Of a stretch of 64,000 nt of DNA, positions 18,154 to 25,686 are shown one piece after another; the first letter of the stretch is position 1; every line of letters begins with the position of its first letter. Both the position numbers and the translations under genes were made by a program. The DNA is taken from positions 124,001 to 188,000 of the forward strand of contig NZ_FRCB01000004.1 of the NCBI RefSeq assembly GCF_900142765.1, in the 5' to 3' direction. The DNA is from Roseovarius litoreus (lineage in GTDB: Bacteria; Pseudomonadota; Alphaproteobacteria; Rhodobacterales; Rhodobacteraceae). A model generated the notes under the pieces. It did no database searches, was not told where the DNA came from, and saw nothing but the letters and a program-made list of their open reading frames with translations.

Positions 18154-18585
18154 TCACTCGGCCACCGTGTTGGGCGTGCCCTCAGCACCGGCAAAGACCA
18201 CAAGGACACGCGCGAGGCCCGCACCCGTATTGCGGCCCTGATGCCGCGTACCCAAGGCCTCGACCAGCGTATCGCCCTTGCGATAGACCCGCGTGCCATC
18301 CGGGCCGTAATCCACCGTCAATTCCCCCTCGAGCACATGCGCGGCCATCGGCGCCTCGTGCAGATGCCAGCCGGTCTCCTGACCGCTCTGCATCGTGACG
18401 ATCGCCACCGTGATCTGTCCCGGCCCTTCAGGATAGACGATCGGCTGGCCGATCACCGTCGTTTCGCTCTGCAGCAAAAGCTCGACCGGCGGATAAGCGT
18501 CCTTGGCCAGCCCCGGCGCCGCCACCAGCGCCAGAAGGCACAGCATCGGCGCCCCCCGCAACGCCCTTGTCATGGTCCGGACCAT
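18154..18585 (-). CDS. exported cupin-domain protein
   Basis: A 143-residue protein with a signal peptide (APMLCLLALVAAPGLA, cleavage before KDAYPP) and one small cupin barrel. The metal-ligand motif 1 is visible as SGQETGWHLHEAPMAAHVLEGE (His, His, Glu pattern), with a weaker motif 2 around LGTRHQGRNTG. The ATG at 18585 follows GGGAGA with about 9 nt spacing. The substrate is unknown; periplasmic cupins of this type are often annotated only by fold. It converges on guaD. Confidence 0.78.
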   Translation of the reverse strand: MVRTMTRALRGAPMLCLLALVAAPGLAKDAYPPVELLLQSETTVIGQPIVYPEGPGQITVAIVTMQSGQETGWHLHEAPMAAHVLEGELTVDYGPDGTRVYRKGDTLVEALGTRHQGRNTGAGLARVLVVFAGAEGTPNTVAE

Positions 18586-18863
18586 TCGCGATATCTCCCT
18601 TCGCTCTTGCGCCATCCCCACCGGGCGCGCCCCGCCTGAGGATTAAGCTGGCAGCCCCGCGCCCTGACCCGTCTTCCCGCAGCGCAGGTGATCGCCAAGC
18701 CGATCCGCCACGGCCAAGGCGGGCCAGTCCTCGATAGACCGGCAAAACCAGCGCGCCCAACTATCTTTTGCAAGACGATCACCGATCGAGAGCGCGCACG
18801 CTTTCATTCATCATCGCGCGCAGCGCGCCGATGACAGCCACACCCGTCAGGCCAGTCACGCCA

Positions 18864-19325
18864 TCAGCAGCCGGGCCGCCCCAGCACCATGACCCACAGG
18901 TTGTCCGGCCCGCGCACCAGCCCGAACTCCACCGCCTGTTCGGCAAGGATGTTGCGCCGATGTCCCGGCGAGGCCATCCACCCCTCCAGAACCTCCTGCA
19001 GGCTGCCCTGCCCCTTGGCGATGTTCTCGGCCACGAAACAGAACCCGTAGCCCTGCTTGCGCACGCGCTGGCCCACGCTGCTGCCATTGCTGCCCTCGTG
19101 GCTGAACCGTCCCGAACCCGCCAGATCGTCGGCATGGGCGGCAGCCGCCCGCGTCAGCGGCGCGGAAACCGCCAGCGCGCCGCGCCCGTCCTGTGCCCGC
19201 ACCTGGCTCAGCCAGCCTTGCGCCGATCCGCCCATATCGGCCATCTGCGCCTGAGCCTGCCCCGCAAGCATCAGTCCCGCCAGCATCAGCGCCGCCACAA
19301 TCCGCCCTGCAAACCTTGTCGCCAT
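18864..19325 (-). CDS. secreted CAP (SCP/PR-1) domain protein
   Basis: A 153-residue protein with a clear signal peptide (MATRFAGRIVAALMLAGLML...QAQA) and one CAP domain. Typical elements are APLTRAAAAHADDLAGSGRFSHEGSNG, ENIAKGQ, and WMASPGHRRNILAEQAVEFGLV, covering the conserved His-Glu...His set of bacterial CAP proteins. GGGAG lies about 8 nt before the ATG at 19325. Bacterial CAP proteins are envelope proteins of mostly unknown function. The 278 bases between this gene and the cupin gene hold nothing I can identify. Confidence 0.85.
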   Translation of the reverse strand: MATRFAGRIVAALMLAGLMLAGQAQAQMADMGGSAQGWLSQVRAQDGRGALAVSAPLTRAAAAHADDLAGSGRFSHEGSNGSSVGQRVRKQGYGFCFVAENIAKGQGSLQEVLEGWMASPGHRRNILAEQAVEFGLVRGPDNLWVMVLGRPGC

Positions 19326-19389
19326 GTCACACACTCCCGTTCCGTTTCCGCATCTCGTCACGTGATCCGATGCGTGATCCGATCCGCGC

Positions 19390-20205
19390 TCACCCGATCC
19401 CCTGCAACAGCGCCAGCGCCTCGGCGTGCTGCTGGCGGCCCGCCGCCGCCAGAACGCGGCCCCCCTCATGGGCCGGGCCGCCCTCCCAATCCGTGACGAT
19501 GCCGCCCGCCGCCTTGATCACCGCGATGGGTGCCTGTATATCATAAGAATTCAGCCCCGCCTCGATCACAAGATCGATCTGCCCGGCGGCCAGAAGCGCA
19601 TAGGCGTAGCAATCCATCCCGTAGCGCACCAGCTGCACCGCCTCCGCCACCCGCATGAAGCCCGCCCGCTCCTGCGCTGTGCCCACCTCGGGAAAGGTCG
19701 AGAACAGGATCGATTGCGCCAGAGGCCGGTCGCCGCGCACCTTCAACCTGCGCTCGCCTTGCGGGCCGACAAGCCGGGCGCGGCCCAGACCACCCTCGAA
19801 CCGTTCATTGATATAGGGCTGGTCGATGATGCCATAGATCGGCCCATCTGCATCGCGCAGCGCGATCAGCACGCCCCATGTCGGCGCGCCCGACAGAAAG
19901 GCGCGTGTGCCGTCGATCGGATCGACCACCCAGGTCAATCCGCTCGTGCCGGGCCGCGCGCCGAATTCCTCGCCGAACAGCGCATCATGAGGGCGTCGAT
20001 CCTGCAGGATGTCCAGTATCGCGCGCTCTGCCGCGCGATCCGCCGCCGTCACCGGGTCGAACCCCGTGGCGGTCTTGTTCTGCGCCGTCAGCCCTTCGGC
20101 GCGGAAATGCTCCAGCACCGCCACGCGGGCGGCATCTGCCATGGCATGGGCGGTGGCGAAGATGTCATCGCTACCGACTGTTTTTTCCGTGTCGTCAATG
20201 TCCAA
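19390..20205 (-). CDS. hisN: inositol-monophosphatase family protein, probable histidinol-phosphatase
   Basis: A 271-residue Mg2+-dependent phosphatase. Metal and catalytic motifs are visible: DALFGEEFG (Glu79/Glu80), WVVDPIDGTRAFLSG (Asp95-Thr100), and the C-terminal NSYDIQAPIAVIKAAGGIVTDW. The TRAFLSG continuation and the YDIQAP form of the last motif point to the HisN histidinol-phosphatase subgroup rather than generic SuhB. The only start giving normal length is a TTG at 20205 behind GGGGAG; the next ATG would remove part of the first helix. Subgroup assignment is by motif only. Confidence 0.82.
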   Translation of the reverse strand: MDIDDTEKTVGSDDIFATAHAMADAARVAVLEHFRAEGLTAQNKTATGFDPVTAADRAAERAILDILQDRRPHDALFGEEFGARPGTSGLTWVVDPIDGTRAFLSGAPTWGVLIALRDADGPIYGIIDQPYINERFEGGLGRARLVGPQGERRLKVRGDRPLAQSILFSTFPEVGTAQERAGFMRVAEAVQLVRYGMDCYAYALLAAGQIDLVIEAGLNSYDIQAPIAVIKAAGGIVTDWEGGPAHEGGRVLAAAGRQQHAEALALLQGIG

Positions 20206-20260
20206 ACCGGGCGCTCCCCTTGCGGTTGCCCCTCAGCGGTAGACCGCCCGGCCGGCAAGC

Positions 20261-20632
20261 TCAAGCCACGTCGCTCAGAACGCGTGCCAGATCGAACAGG
20301 CGGCGCCGCTGGTTCTCGGGGATCGCGTAATACGAGCGCACCAGATCCAGCGCCTCCTTGTCTCCCAGCAGATCGGCGGGCACCTTTTCACCGGCTTCCG
20401 ATTTCCCACTGTCGGTTTCCAGCCCCTCGAAGAAGAAGCTGACTTCGACATCCAGCGCGTCCGCGATATCCCAAAGGCGCGATGCGCTGACCCGGTTCGC
20501 ACCGGTTTCGTATTTCTGAATTTGCTGAAACTTGATACCGACGCTTTCGGCCAGTTGCTGCTGGGTCATTCCGACCAGCCAGCGGCGATGGCGAATGCGC
20601 TTGCCGACGTGAATATCTACGGGGTGCGGCAT
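20261..20632 (-). CDS. XRE-family HTH transcriptional regulator
   Basis: A 123-residue regulator with one Cro/C1-type helix-turn-helix at about residues 10-65 (MTQQQLAESVGIKFQQIQKYE, then GANRVSASRLWDIADAL). This FQQ(I/V)QKYE...NRVSASRL form is a very widespread single-HTH family in alphaproteobacteria. The C-terminal 55 residues are helical and probably dimerise. AAGGA lies 7 nt before the ATG at 20632; a GTG one codon earlier is possible. It is divergent from the quinone oxidoreductase across 311 AT-richer bases. The target is unknown. Confidence 0.88.
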   Translation of the reverse strand: MPHPVDIHVGKRIRHRRWLVGMTQQQLAESVGIKFQQIQKYETGANRVSASRLWDIADALDVEVSFFFEGLETDSGKSEAGEKVPADLLGDKEALDLVRSYYAIPENQRRRLFDLARVLSDVA

Positions 20633-20635
20633 CAC

Positions 20636-20946
20636 ATCTTCCTTTTCTATTTTTCAGGTTCCGGTCCGACCAAAAATATTGTCGTCCGTTACGACTGCCA
20701 AATGATCAGCTTTGGACGCCAGACCAGTTGGCAGCGTCGAGCAACACTAGCATTTCCGAGGTTGAACACAAGAAATATCACACTACAAAAACGTGACCAG
20801 TCAAATTTTCACTCAATCTTAACGAGCACCTATACTTTCGAGGTAAAGCAATACAACCAAGGCTGGCGGATTGACAAAAGAGTCGCATTTCGTCTAACGC
20901 AGACAAGGGTTTGCAGCCCGTTCTTCCACTGACTCGAGGGGTCCAG
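20636..20946. other. AT-rich divergent promoter region
   Basis: These 311 bases are clearly lower in GC than their neighbours and hold no credible gene. The only long frame is mostly antisense to the XRE gene and has no ribosome site. The region separates the XRE gene from the quinone oxidoreductase and carries a good sigma70-like promoter for the latter at 20871-20898. Confidence 0.6.
20871..20898 (+). promoter_or_regulatory. sigma70-like promoter for the quinone oxidoreductase
   Basis: A perfect -35 TTGACA at 20871-20876 is followed after 16 nt by TCTAAC at 20893-20898. The predicted transcript start is about 40 nt before the ATG at 20947. Confidence 0.5.
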
Positions 20947-21909
20947 ATGCGCGCATTTCATATCGATTCGCCCGGTGCCTCTCCCGCCCTCACCGATCTC
21001 CCCATGCCCACTCCCGGCCCCGGCGAAATCCGGCTGAAGGTGGGCGCCTGCGGGCTGAACTTCGCCGACCTTCTGATGATGACCGGCGACTATCAGGACA
21101 CGCCCGCCGCCCCCTTCACCCTCGGGATGGAGGTGGCCGGCACTGTCGATGCCCATGGTCCCGGCGTCACCGCGCCCGCCATCGGCACCCGTGTCGCGGT
21201 GTTCGGCGGACAGGGTGGGCTCGCCGAATACGGCTGCTTTCCCGCCGACCGCGCCGTGCCCCTGCCCGCAAACATGAGCGATATCGACGCCGCCGCCTTC
21301 CAGATCGCCTATGGCACCAGCCATCTGGCGCTCGATCACAAGGCGCAGCTACAGCCCGGCGAAACCCTTCTGGTGCTCGGCGCCGCCGGCGGCGTGGGCC
21401 TCACGGCGGTGGAAATCGGCAAGCTGATGGGCGCCCGGGTCATCGCCTGTGCGCGCGGCGCCGACAAGCTGGCCGTCGCCGAACAGGCCGGTGCCGATCA
21501 CCTGATCGATGCCAAAACCGATGACATCCGCGCCGCCTGCAAGGCGCTTGGCGGCGTGGACGTGGTCTATGATCCCGTCGGCGGCGATCAGTTCGACGCC
21601 GCCTTCCGCGCCACCAACCCCGAAGGCCGCATCCTCTCCATCGGCTTCGCCAGCGGCACCGTCCCGCAGATCAAGGCCAATCACCTTCTGGTCAAGAACC
21701 TCAGCGTCATCGGCCTCTATTGGGGCGGCTATCTCAAGTTCCGCCCCTCGGTCGTCACCGACAGCCTCGCCACCCTCATGGGCTGGTACGAGGCAGGCCG
21801 CATCAAACCCCATGTCAGCCATGTCCTGCCGCTGGATCAGGCCGCCGAGGCGCTCGAAGTGCTGCGCAGCCGCAAATCCACCGGCAAGGTCGTGGTCACC
21901 CCAAACTGA
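20947..21909 (+). CDS. NADPH:quinone oxidoreductase family (zinc-free MDR) protein
   Basis: A 320-residue medium-chain reductase. The GroES-like N domain contains GACGLNFADLLMMTGDYQ and FTLGMEVAGTV, and the Rossmann domain has the NADP loop VLGAAGGVGLTAVEIGKLMGA. Zinc-binding cysteines are absent, placing it with QOR/acyl-CoA-reductase-like MDR enzymes. The ATG at 20947 is preceded by GAGGGG. Its last 14 bases overlap the 3' end of the converging LysR gene. Electron acceptor and substrate cannot be deduced. Confidence 0.88.
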   Translation: MRAFHIDSPGASPALTDLPMPTPGPGEIRLKVGACGLNFADLLMMTGDYQDTPAAPFTLGMEVAGTVDAHGPGVTAPAIGTRVAVFGGQGGLAEYGCFPADRAVPLPANMSDIDAAAFQIAYGTSHLALDHKAQLQPGETLLVLGAAGGVGLTAVEIGKLMGARVIACARGADKLAVAEQAGADHLIDAKTDDIRAACKALGGVDVVYDPVGGDQFDAAFRATNPEGRILSIGFASGTVPQIKANHLLVKNLSVIGLYWGGYLKFRPSVVTDSLATLMGWYEAGRIKPHVSHVLPLDQAAEALEVLRSRKSTGKVVVTPN

Positions 21910-22774
21910 ACAGCCCCGCAGGCTGCGCCACCGCGCCATAGCCGCTGCGCAACATCTCCGCCAACTGCTCGAGCACCTCGTCGCGCCCGCCGCGCGCATA
22001 CATGTTGATCTTCTGAACCCCCAGATCCGGCAGGCTCCCCCCCGGCGAAATCGCTTCCTGATGCGGCGGAATACTGTCCTCCAGCAGTGCCCCCACCGCC
22101 AGATCGGCGCTGATCAGCGCCTCGACCGAGCGGTCATCCTCGGATTCCACCGCCATGTCCCAATCCACGCCTGCGGCATCCAGACGCCGCAGCACGATGG
22201 GCCGGAAAATACAGTTGGTCGAAAACGCCAGCCTCAGCGGCCTCCGTTTCCACGCCAGCCCGTCGCGTGCCCCCGTCCAGCGCAGCGGCATTTCGCACAG
22301 CGTCTCGCCGCCCGGCCCCAGATCCTCCTCGGTGGTCAGGATAAGGTCCGCCTCACCCTTGCGCAGCGCCTCGCGCAGCCGCACCGTCCGCGATGACTTG
22401 AGGTTCACCTTGACCCTGGGAAACGCCACGTTGAACGCCTTGAGCACCCGCGGCACCACCGGATAGACGATGTCATGCGGCACGCCCAGGATGACCTCGC
22501 CCTCGAAGGTCTCCTCGGTCAGCCGCCGCACCACCTCGTCGTTCAACTCCAGCATCCGGCGCGCATAGCCCAGCAATTGCTCGCCCGCCGCCGTCAGGCC
22601 GATGGTGCGGTTGCTGCGATCGAGCAGCGACAGGCCCATCATCTCCTCCAGCCGCTTGAGCTGCATCGAGACCGCCGATTGCGTGAGGTGCAGGACCGCC
22701 GCGGCCCGTGTCACCCCGCCCTGATCGGCCACCGCCACGAACGAGCGCAGTGTCGTCGTATCCAGATTCCTCAT
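21896..22774 (-). CDS. LysR-family transcriptional regulator
   Basis: A 292-residue LTTR with an N-terminal winged HTH (TTTLRSFVAVADQGGVTRAAAVLHLTQSAVSMQLKRLEEMMG) and a periplasmic-binding-like effector domain from about residue 90. The start codon overlaps an inverted repeat (TGTATCA-N7-TGATGCA) that may be its own operator. It is divergent from a DUF1127 gene; LysR-DUF1127 pairing is recurrent in Rhodobacteraceae, so the mini-protein may be its target. The effector is unknown. Confidence 0.9.
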   Translation of the reverse strand: MRNLDTTTLRSFVAVADQGGVTRAAAVLHLTQSAVSMQLKRLEEMMGLSLLDRSNRTIGLTAAGEQLLGYARRMLELNDEVVRRLTEETFEGEVILGVPHDIVYPVVPRVLKAFNVAFPRVKVNLKSSRTVRLREALRKGEADLILTTEEDLGPGGETLCEMPLRWTGARDGLAWKRRPLRLAFSTNCIFRPIVLRRLDAAGVDWDMAVESEDDRSVEALISADLAVGALLEDSIPPHQEAISPGGSLPDLGVQKINMYARGGRDEVLEQLAEMLRSGYGAVAQPAGLFSLG

Positions 22775-22794
22775 GTATCACATCCCTTGATGCA
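22774..22794. promoter_or_regulatory. candidate LysR operator
   Basis: TGTATCA-CATCCCT-TGATGCA is an inverted repeat with one mismatch, lying at the start codon of the LysR gene in the 125-bp gap to the DUF1127 gene. Position and half-site length suit an LTTR operator, but this is inference only. Confidence 0.35.
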
Positions 22795-22899
22795 TTCGGT
22801 CACAAACATTCGTTTTAAAAATGATACCACAGCCGTCATATACATCACCAGAAAACATGAAACGCAAGTCATTCATCACGAACCGGAAAGGATATCGCC

Positions 22900-23112
22900 A
22901 TGCCGCCCCTGTCACTCTCCCGCGCCACGCCGCGCGCCCGCCCGCACCCCCTGCTGGCCTTGCGCCTGATGCTGTCGCTGCACCGCCAGCGGCGGTCTCT
23001 GGCGCGGCTCGATGACCGTGCTCTGGCCGATATCGGCCTTGACCGCGACACCGCCCTGACCGAGTCCCGCCGCCCCCTGTGGGACATTCCGGCGCACTGG
23101 CGGAATTCATGA
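22900..23112 (+). CDS. DUF1127 mini-protein (copy 1)
   Basis: A 70-residue basic protein (MPPLSLSRATPRARPHPLL...). The C-terminal half carries the DUF1127 core LHRQRRSLARLDDRALADIGLDRDTALTESRR, the YjiS-like pattern 'R.L..L.d..LaDIGl.R'. AAGGA lies before the ATG. DUF1127 proteins in related alphaproteobacteria are arginine-rich, bind RNA or affect RNA turnover, and respond to stress. It sits opposite a LysR gene. It is one of three DUF1127 genes in this window. Confidence 0.85.
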   Translation: MPPLSLSRATPRARPHPLLALRLMLSLHRQRRSLARLDDRALADIGLDRDTALTESRRPLWDIPAHWRNS

Positions 23113-23144
23113 CCTAAATTGTCACGTTTTCGCTCCGGTAATGC

Positions 23145-23173
23145 TTGAAATAAAGCCCGGCCTGCCCAATATT
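23145..23173 (+). promoter_or_regulatory. sigma70-like promoter for the Bax-inhibitor-1 gene
   Basis: TTGAAA (23145-23150), a 17-nt spacer and AATATT (23168-23173) lie about 50 nt before the ATG at 23224, in a locally AT-rich stretch. Confidence 0.4.
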
Positions 23174-23223
23174 GTGTGCAAAGCCCTAAAAATGGGGCTT
23201 GGGGTTCAATATCGGAGGCTTTG

Positions 23224-23943
23224 ATGGCTCAGTTTGAAACAATCCGGACGGCGGCAGGCGCCCGTACCGCCCAGATTGATGCGGGGCTTCGTGCCCACAT
23301 GAACAAGGTCTACGGCACGATGTCCGTAGGCATGCTGCTGACCTTCGCCGCGGCTTGGGCCGTCGGCACGAATGCAGCCCTGTTCGAAACACTGTTTACC
23401 GGCATCACGCGCTGGATCGTGATGTTCGCGCCGCTGATCATGGTCTTCGCCTTCAGTGCGATGATCAACAAACTGTCCGCGGCGGCGGCACAACTGTTCT
23501 TCTACACCTTCGCAGCCGTGATGGGTGTGTCGATCAGCTATATCTTCGTGGTCTTCACCGACTACTCGATCGCTCAGGTGTTCCTGATCACCGCCATCGC
23601 GTTCGCGGGGCTGTCGCTCTGGGGCTACACCACCAAGAAGGACATCTCCGGCTGGGGTAGCTTCCTGATCATGGGCGTGATCGGCCTGATCGTGGCGTCG
23701 ATCGTCAATATCTTCCTTGGCTCGCCCGCGATCATGTTCGCGATCTCGGCCATCGGTGTTCTGATCTTCGCAGGCCTCACCGCCTATGACACGCAGGACA
23801 TCAAGAACGAGTATCTCGCTCACGCCCATCACGGCGACAGCGAGTGGATGGGCAAGTCGGCCATCATGGGCGCGCTGCGCCTTTACCTGGACTTCATCAA
23901 CATGTTCATCATGTTGCTGAGCCTGTTCGGCCAGCGCGAGTAA
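23224..23943 (+). CDS. Bax inhibitor-1/YccA family membrane protein
   Basis: A 239-residue inner-membrane protein with about seven hydrophobic segments. It has the BI-1 family start of the TM region NKVYGTMSVGMLLTFAAAWAVG and the C-terminal GLTAYDTQDIKNEYL with acidic residues linked to the Ca2+/pH-sensitive pore in structurally known members. It ends in the conserved GALRLYLDFINMFIMLLSLFG. GGAGG lies 7 nt before the ATG at 23224. It is a single-gene unit with its own promoter and a strong terminator. Confidence 0.93.
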   Translation: MAQFETIRTAAGARTAQIDAGLRAHMNKVYGTMSVGMLLTFAAAWAVGTNAALFETLFTGITRWIVMFAPLIMVFAFSAMINKLSAAAAQLFFYTFAAVMGVSISYIFVVFTDYSIAQVFLITAIAFAGLSLWGYTTKKDISGWGSFLIMGVIGLIVASIVNIFLGSPAIMFAISAIGVLIFAGLTAYDTQDIKNEYLAHAHHGDSEWMGKSAIMGALRLYLDFINMFIMLLSLFGQRE

Positions 23944-23968
23944 TCCTCGCCGCGACACGACACAACAA

Positions 23969-23999
23969 GGGCCGGTCCATGCGACCGGCCCTTTTTTTT
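23969..23999 (+). terminator. Rho-independent terminator of the BI-1 gene
   Basis: GGGCCGGTC-CATGC-GACCGGCCC followed by eight T, 25 nt after the stop codon; a textbook intrinsic terminator. Confidence 0.92.
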
Positions 24000-24028
24000 G
24001 TGCCATCGCGACCCCGCGCCTGCCACCC

Positions 24029-24529
24029 TCATCCCTGCCAGCACATCTGCATCGCAGGCAGGCTCACGCCCGGCCCCAGATGCAACAGCACATCCCCCTG
24101 CGCCTGCATCCCCATCGCGGCAAAGAACGGCACCGCTCCTTGTGTCGAAAGACATGATAGCCGCGTGACCTGCGCCGCCTGTGCCGTCCCTACGATCCAG
24201 CCGAAGATGGCCCGCCCCACACCGCTGCGCAGCGCCTTGGGGTGAACCGCCAGATGACGCACATGGCCCAGCCCGTCCACACCGGGCCGCCCGAACGGGG
24301 TTTCCCGGCTCCAGCCGCCCATGCCCACCACATGCCCTTGCCGCCGCGCCAGCACGTAATGCGCCCCCCGCAGCAGCCTCGGCACCGGCTCGCACATCAC
24401 CGGCAGCGCCTTGCCCACCAGCTCGACAGGGTGATCCCGCGCCAGAAGCTGGCCATAGCTGCAACGCAGCAGTTCCAATATCTCGTCGGGGTCGGCCTCA
24501 TCGGCGGGGCTCAGGTCGATCGTACACAT
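24029..24529 (-). CDS. GNAT-family N-acetyltransferase
   Basis: A 166-residue acetyltransferase of unknown substrate. The acetyl-CoA-binding motif A is visible as VRHLAVHPKALRSGVGRAIF (strand beta4 plus the Q/RxxGxG-type loop RSGVGR), and motif B as LSCLSTQGAVPFFAAMGM. ATG at 24529. It is transcribed toward the BI-1 terminator and shares no obvious operon with the L33 gene upstream, which has its own terminator. Confidence 0.85.
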   Translation of the reverse strand: MCTIDLSPADEADPDEILELLRCSYGQLLARDHPVELVGKALPVMCEPVPRLLRGAHYVLARRQGHVVGMGGWSRETPFGRPGVDGLGHVRHLAVHPKALRSGVGRAIFGWIVGTAQAAQVTRLSCLSTQGAVPFFAAMGMQAQGDVLLHLGPGVSLPAMQMCWQG

Positions 24530-24585
24530 GGCAGGGATCCTCGGGAAATATCACCCCACCGCCCCTGCGCACCCCCCGGAATCAA

Positions 24586-24614
24586 GAAAGCCGCGCTTGA
24601 GCGGCGCGGCTTTC
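24586..24614 (-). terminator. terminator of rpmG
   Basis: On the minus strand AAAGCCGCGC pairs with GCGCGGCTTT, followed by CTTGATT; it lies 24 nt beyond the L33 stop codon. Confidence 0.7.
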
Positions 24615-24637
24615 GTCTTGTCACGGAAAAGGCGATC

Positions 24638-24805
24638 TTACTTGATCTTGCCTTCCTTGTACTCGACATGCTTGCGCACCACCGGGTCATACTTACGTAC
24701 GACCATCTTTTCGGTCATGGTGCGCGCATTCTTCTTGGTCACGTAGAAATGGCCCGTGCCCGCGGTCGAGTTCAGACGGATCTTGATGGTCGTCGGCTTC
24801 GCCAT
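24638..24805 (-). CDS. rpmG: 50S ribosomal protein L33
   Basis: A 55-residue ribosomal protein with the proteobacterial L33 sequence: [20 protein letters not shown] then [21 protein letters not shown]. It lacks the CxxC zinc pairs, so it is the cysteine-free type. The ATG at 24805 gives the exact family length; a longer frame starting at 24838 is not conserved. Confidence 0.97.
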   Translation of the reverse strand: MAKPTTIKIRLNSTAGTGHFYVTKKNARTMTEKMVVRKYDPVVRKHVEYKEGKIK

Positions 24806-24910
24806 TGTGCTGTCTCCTGCGCCGGGTGCGCGTGGCACCCGAGAAATTCGTCATGAAGCCTGCCTTTTACAGGCGCTCACGTCCTAGTCAACCGGTTTTT
24901 CCCGCATCCC

Positions 24911-25519
24911 TCAGTTGGAACTCAACCGCGTCGGCATCCGGTAGAAATGATGCACGCCGATCGTCGCCGTGCGCGGGAAGACACGCGCCCAACGCGGGTT
25001 CACCGCCTGCGTGTGATAATGCGTCGCCCCATCGGTCAACTGCCGCGGTGCGCCATCCAGCGTCAGCCGCGCCACCTTGGCCACCTGCCGGAACGCGGCC
25101 GGGTTGGCGATCACCTCTTCATGGCCATCGCAGGTATAGGTGAACTGGCAGGCATATTTCCGCCCGGTGCCCTGATGAACCACACCGCAGACCGTGTTCG
25201 GAAACTCCGCACTGTCCACCCGGTTCAGAATCACCTCCGCCACCGCGAACTGACCCTTCACGCTTTCGCCGCGCGCCTCGAAATAAAGCGCCTCCGCCAG
25301 ACAGCGCCACTGATCGCCACCCTGGCTCACCTGCTGCGTCGACAGCCACTCCTTAGAATACTCCAGATCCGCCTCCGGACGCTGCAGATAGCTGGCCTTG
25401 ATCTCACCCGAGATCCGCCCCAGCGCCGCGCGCTCCTGCTCGAAAAGCCGCTTCACAGGCGTATCGGCCATCGCCGTGCTGCCCATCAATAACGACAGCA
25501 TCACAATCATTCTGATCAT
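24911..25519 (-). CDS. exported SleB-type cell wall hydrolase
   Basis: A 202-residue protein with a signal peptide (MIRMIVMLSLLMGSTAMA) and a C-terminal Hydrolase_2/SleB domain. The catalytic glutamate stretch is CLAEALYFEARGESVKGQFAVAEVILNR, followed by CGVVHQG, CQFTYTCDG and THYHTQAVNPRWA. These are lytic transglycosylase-like muramidase domains acting on peptidoglycan. The ATG at 25519 has a G-rich ribosome site 7 nt upstream. Domain spacing is normal. Confidence 0.9.
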   Translation of the reverse strand: MIRMIVMLSLLMGSTAMADTPVKRLFEQERAALGRISGEIKASYLQRPEADLEYSKEWLSTQQVSQGGDQWRCLAEALYFEARGESVKGQFAVAEVILNRVDSAEFPNTVCGVVHQGTGRKYACQFTYTCDGHEEVIANPAAFRQVAKVARLTLDGAPRQLTDGATHYHTQAVNPRWARVFPRTATIGVHHFYRMPTRLSSN

Positions 25520-25686
25520 GGCATAATCCCCCATCGCGATGCATGAGCACCGCAAAACATCTGCGCCATGTAGTCAAAATTGCCCCACGCGTCCAGTCCG
25601 CGACAGGATCGCTCCAATTGCGACGAAATTTTCGGTGCCTGCAGACCCGCCCGACCGCGCGAATATTGCGCTCAACGGGCGATCGC

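Noticed and set aside
20522..20932. 136-codon plus-strand frame in the XRE/quinone oxidoreductase gap
   Set aside because: Its first part is antisense to the XRE gene, it has no ribosome site, its composition is unlike neighbouring genes, and the promoter of the oxidoreductase lies inside it.
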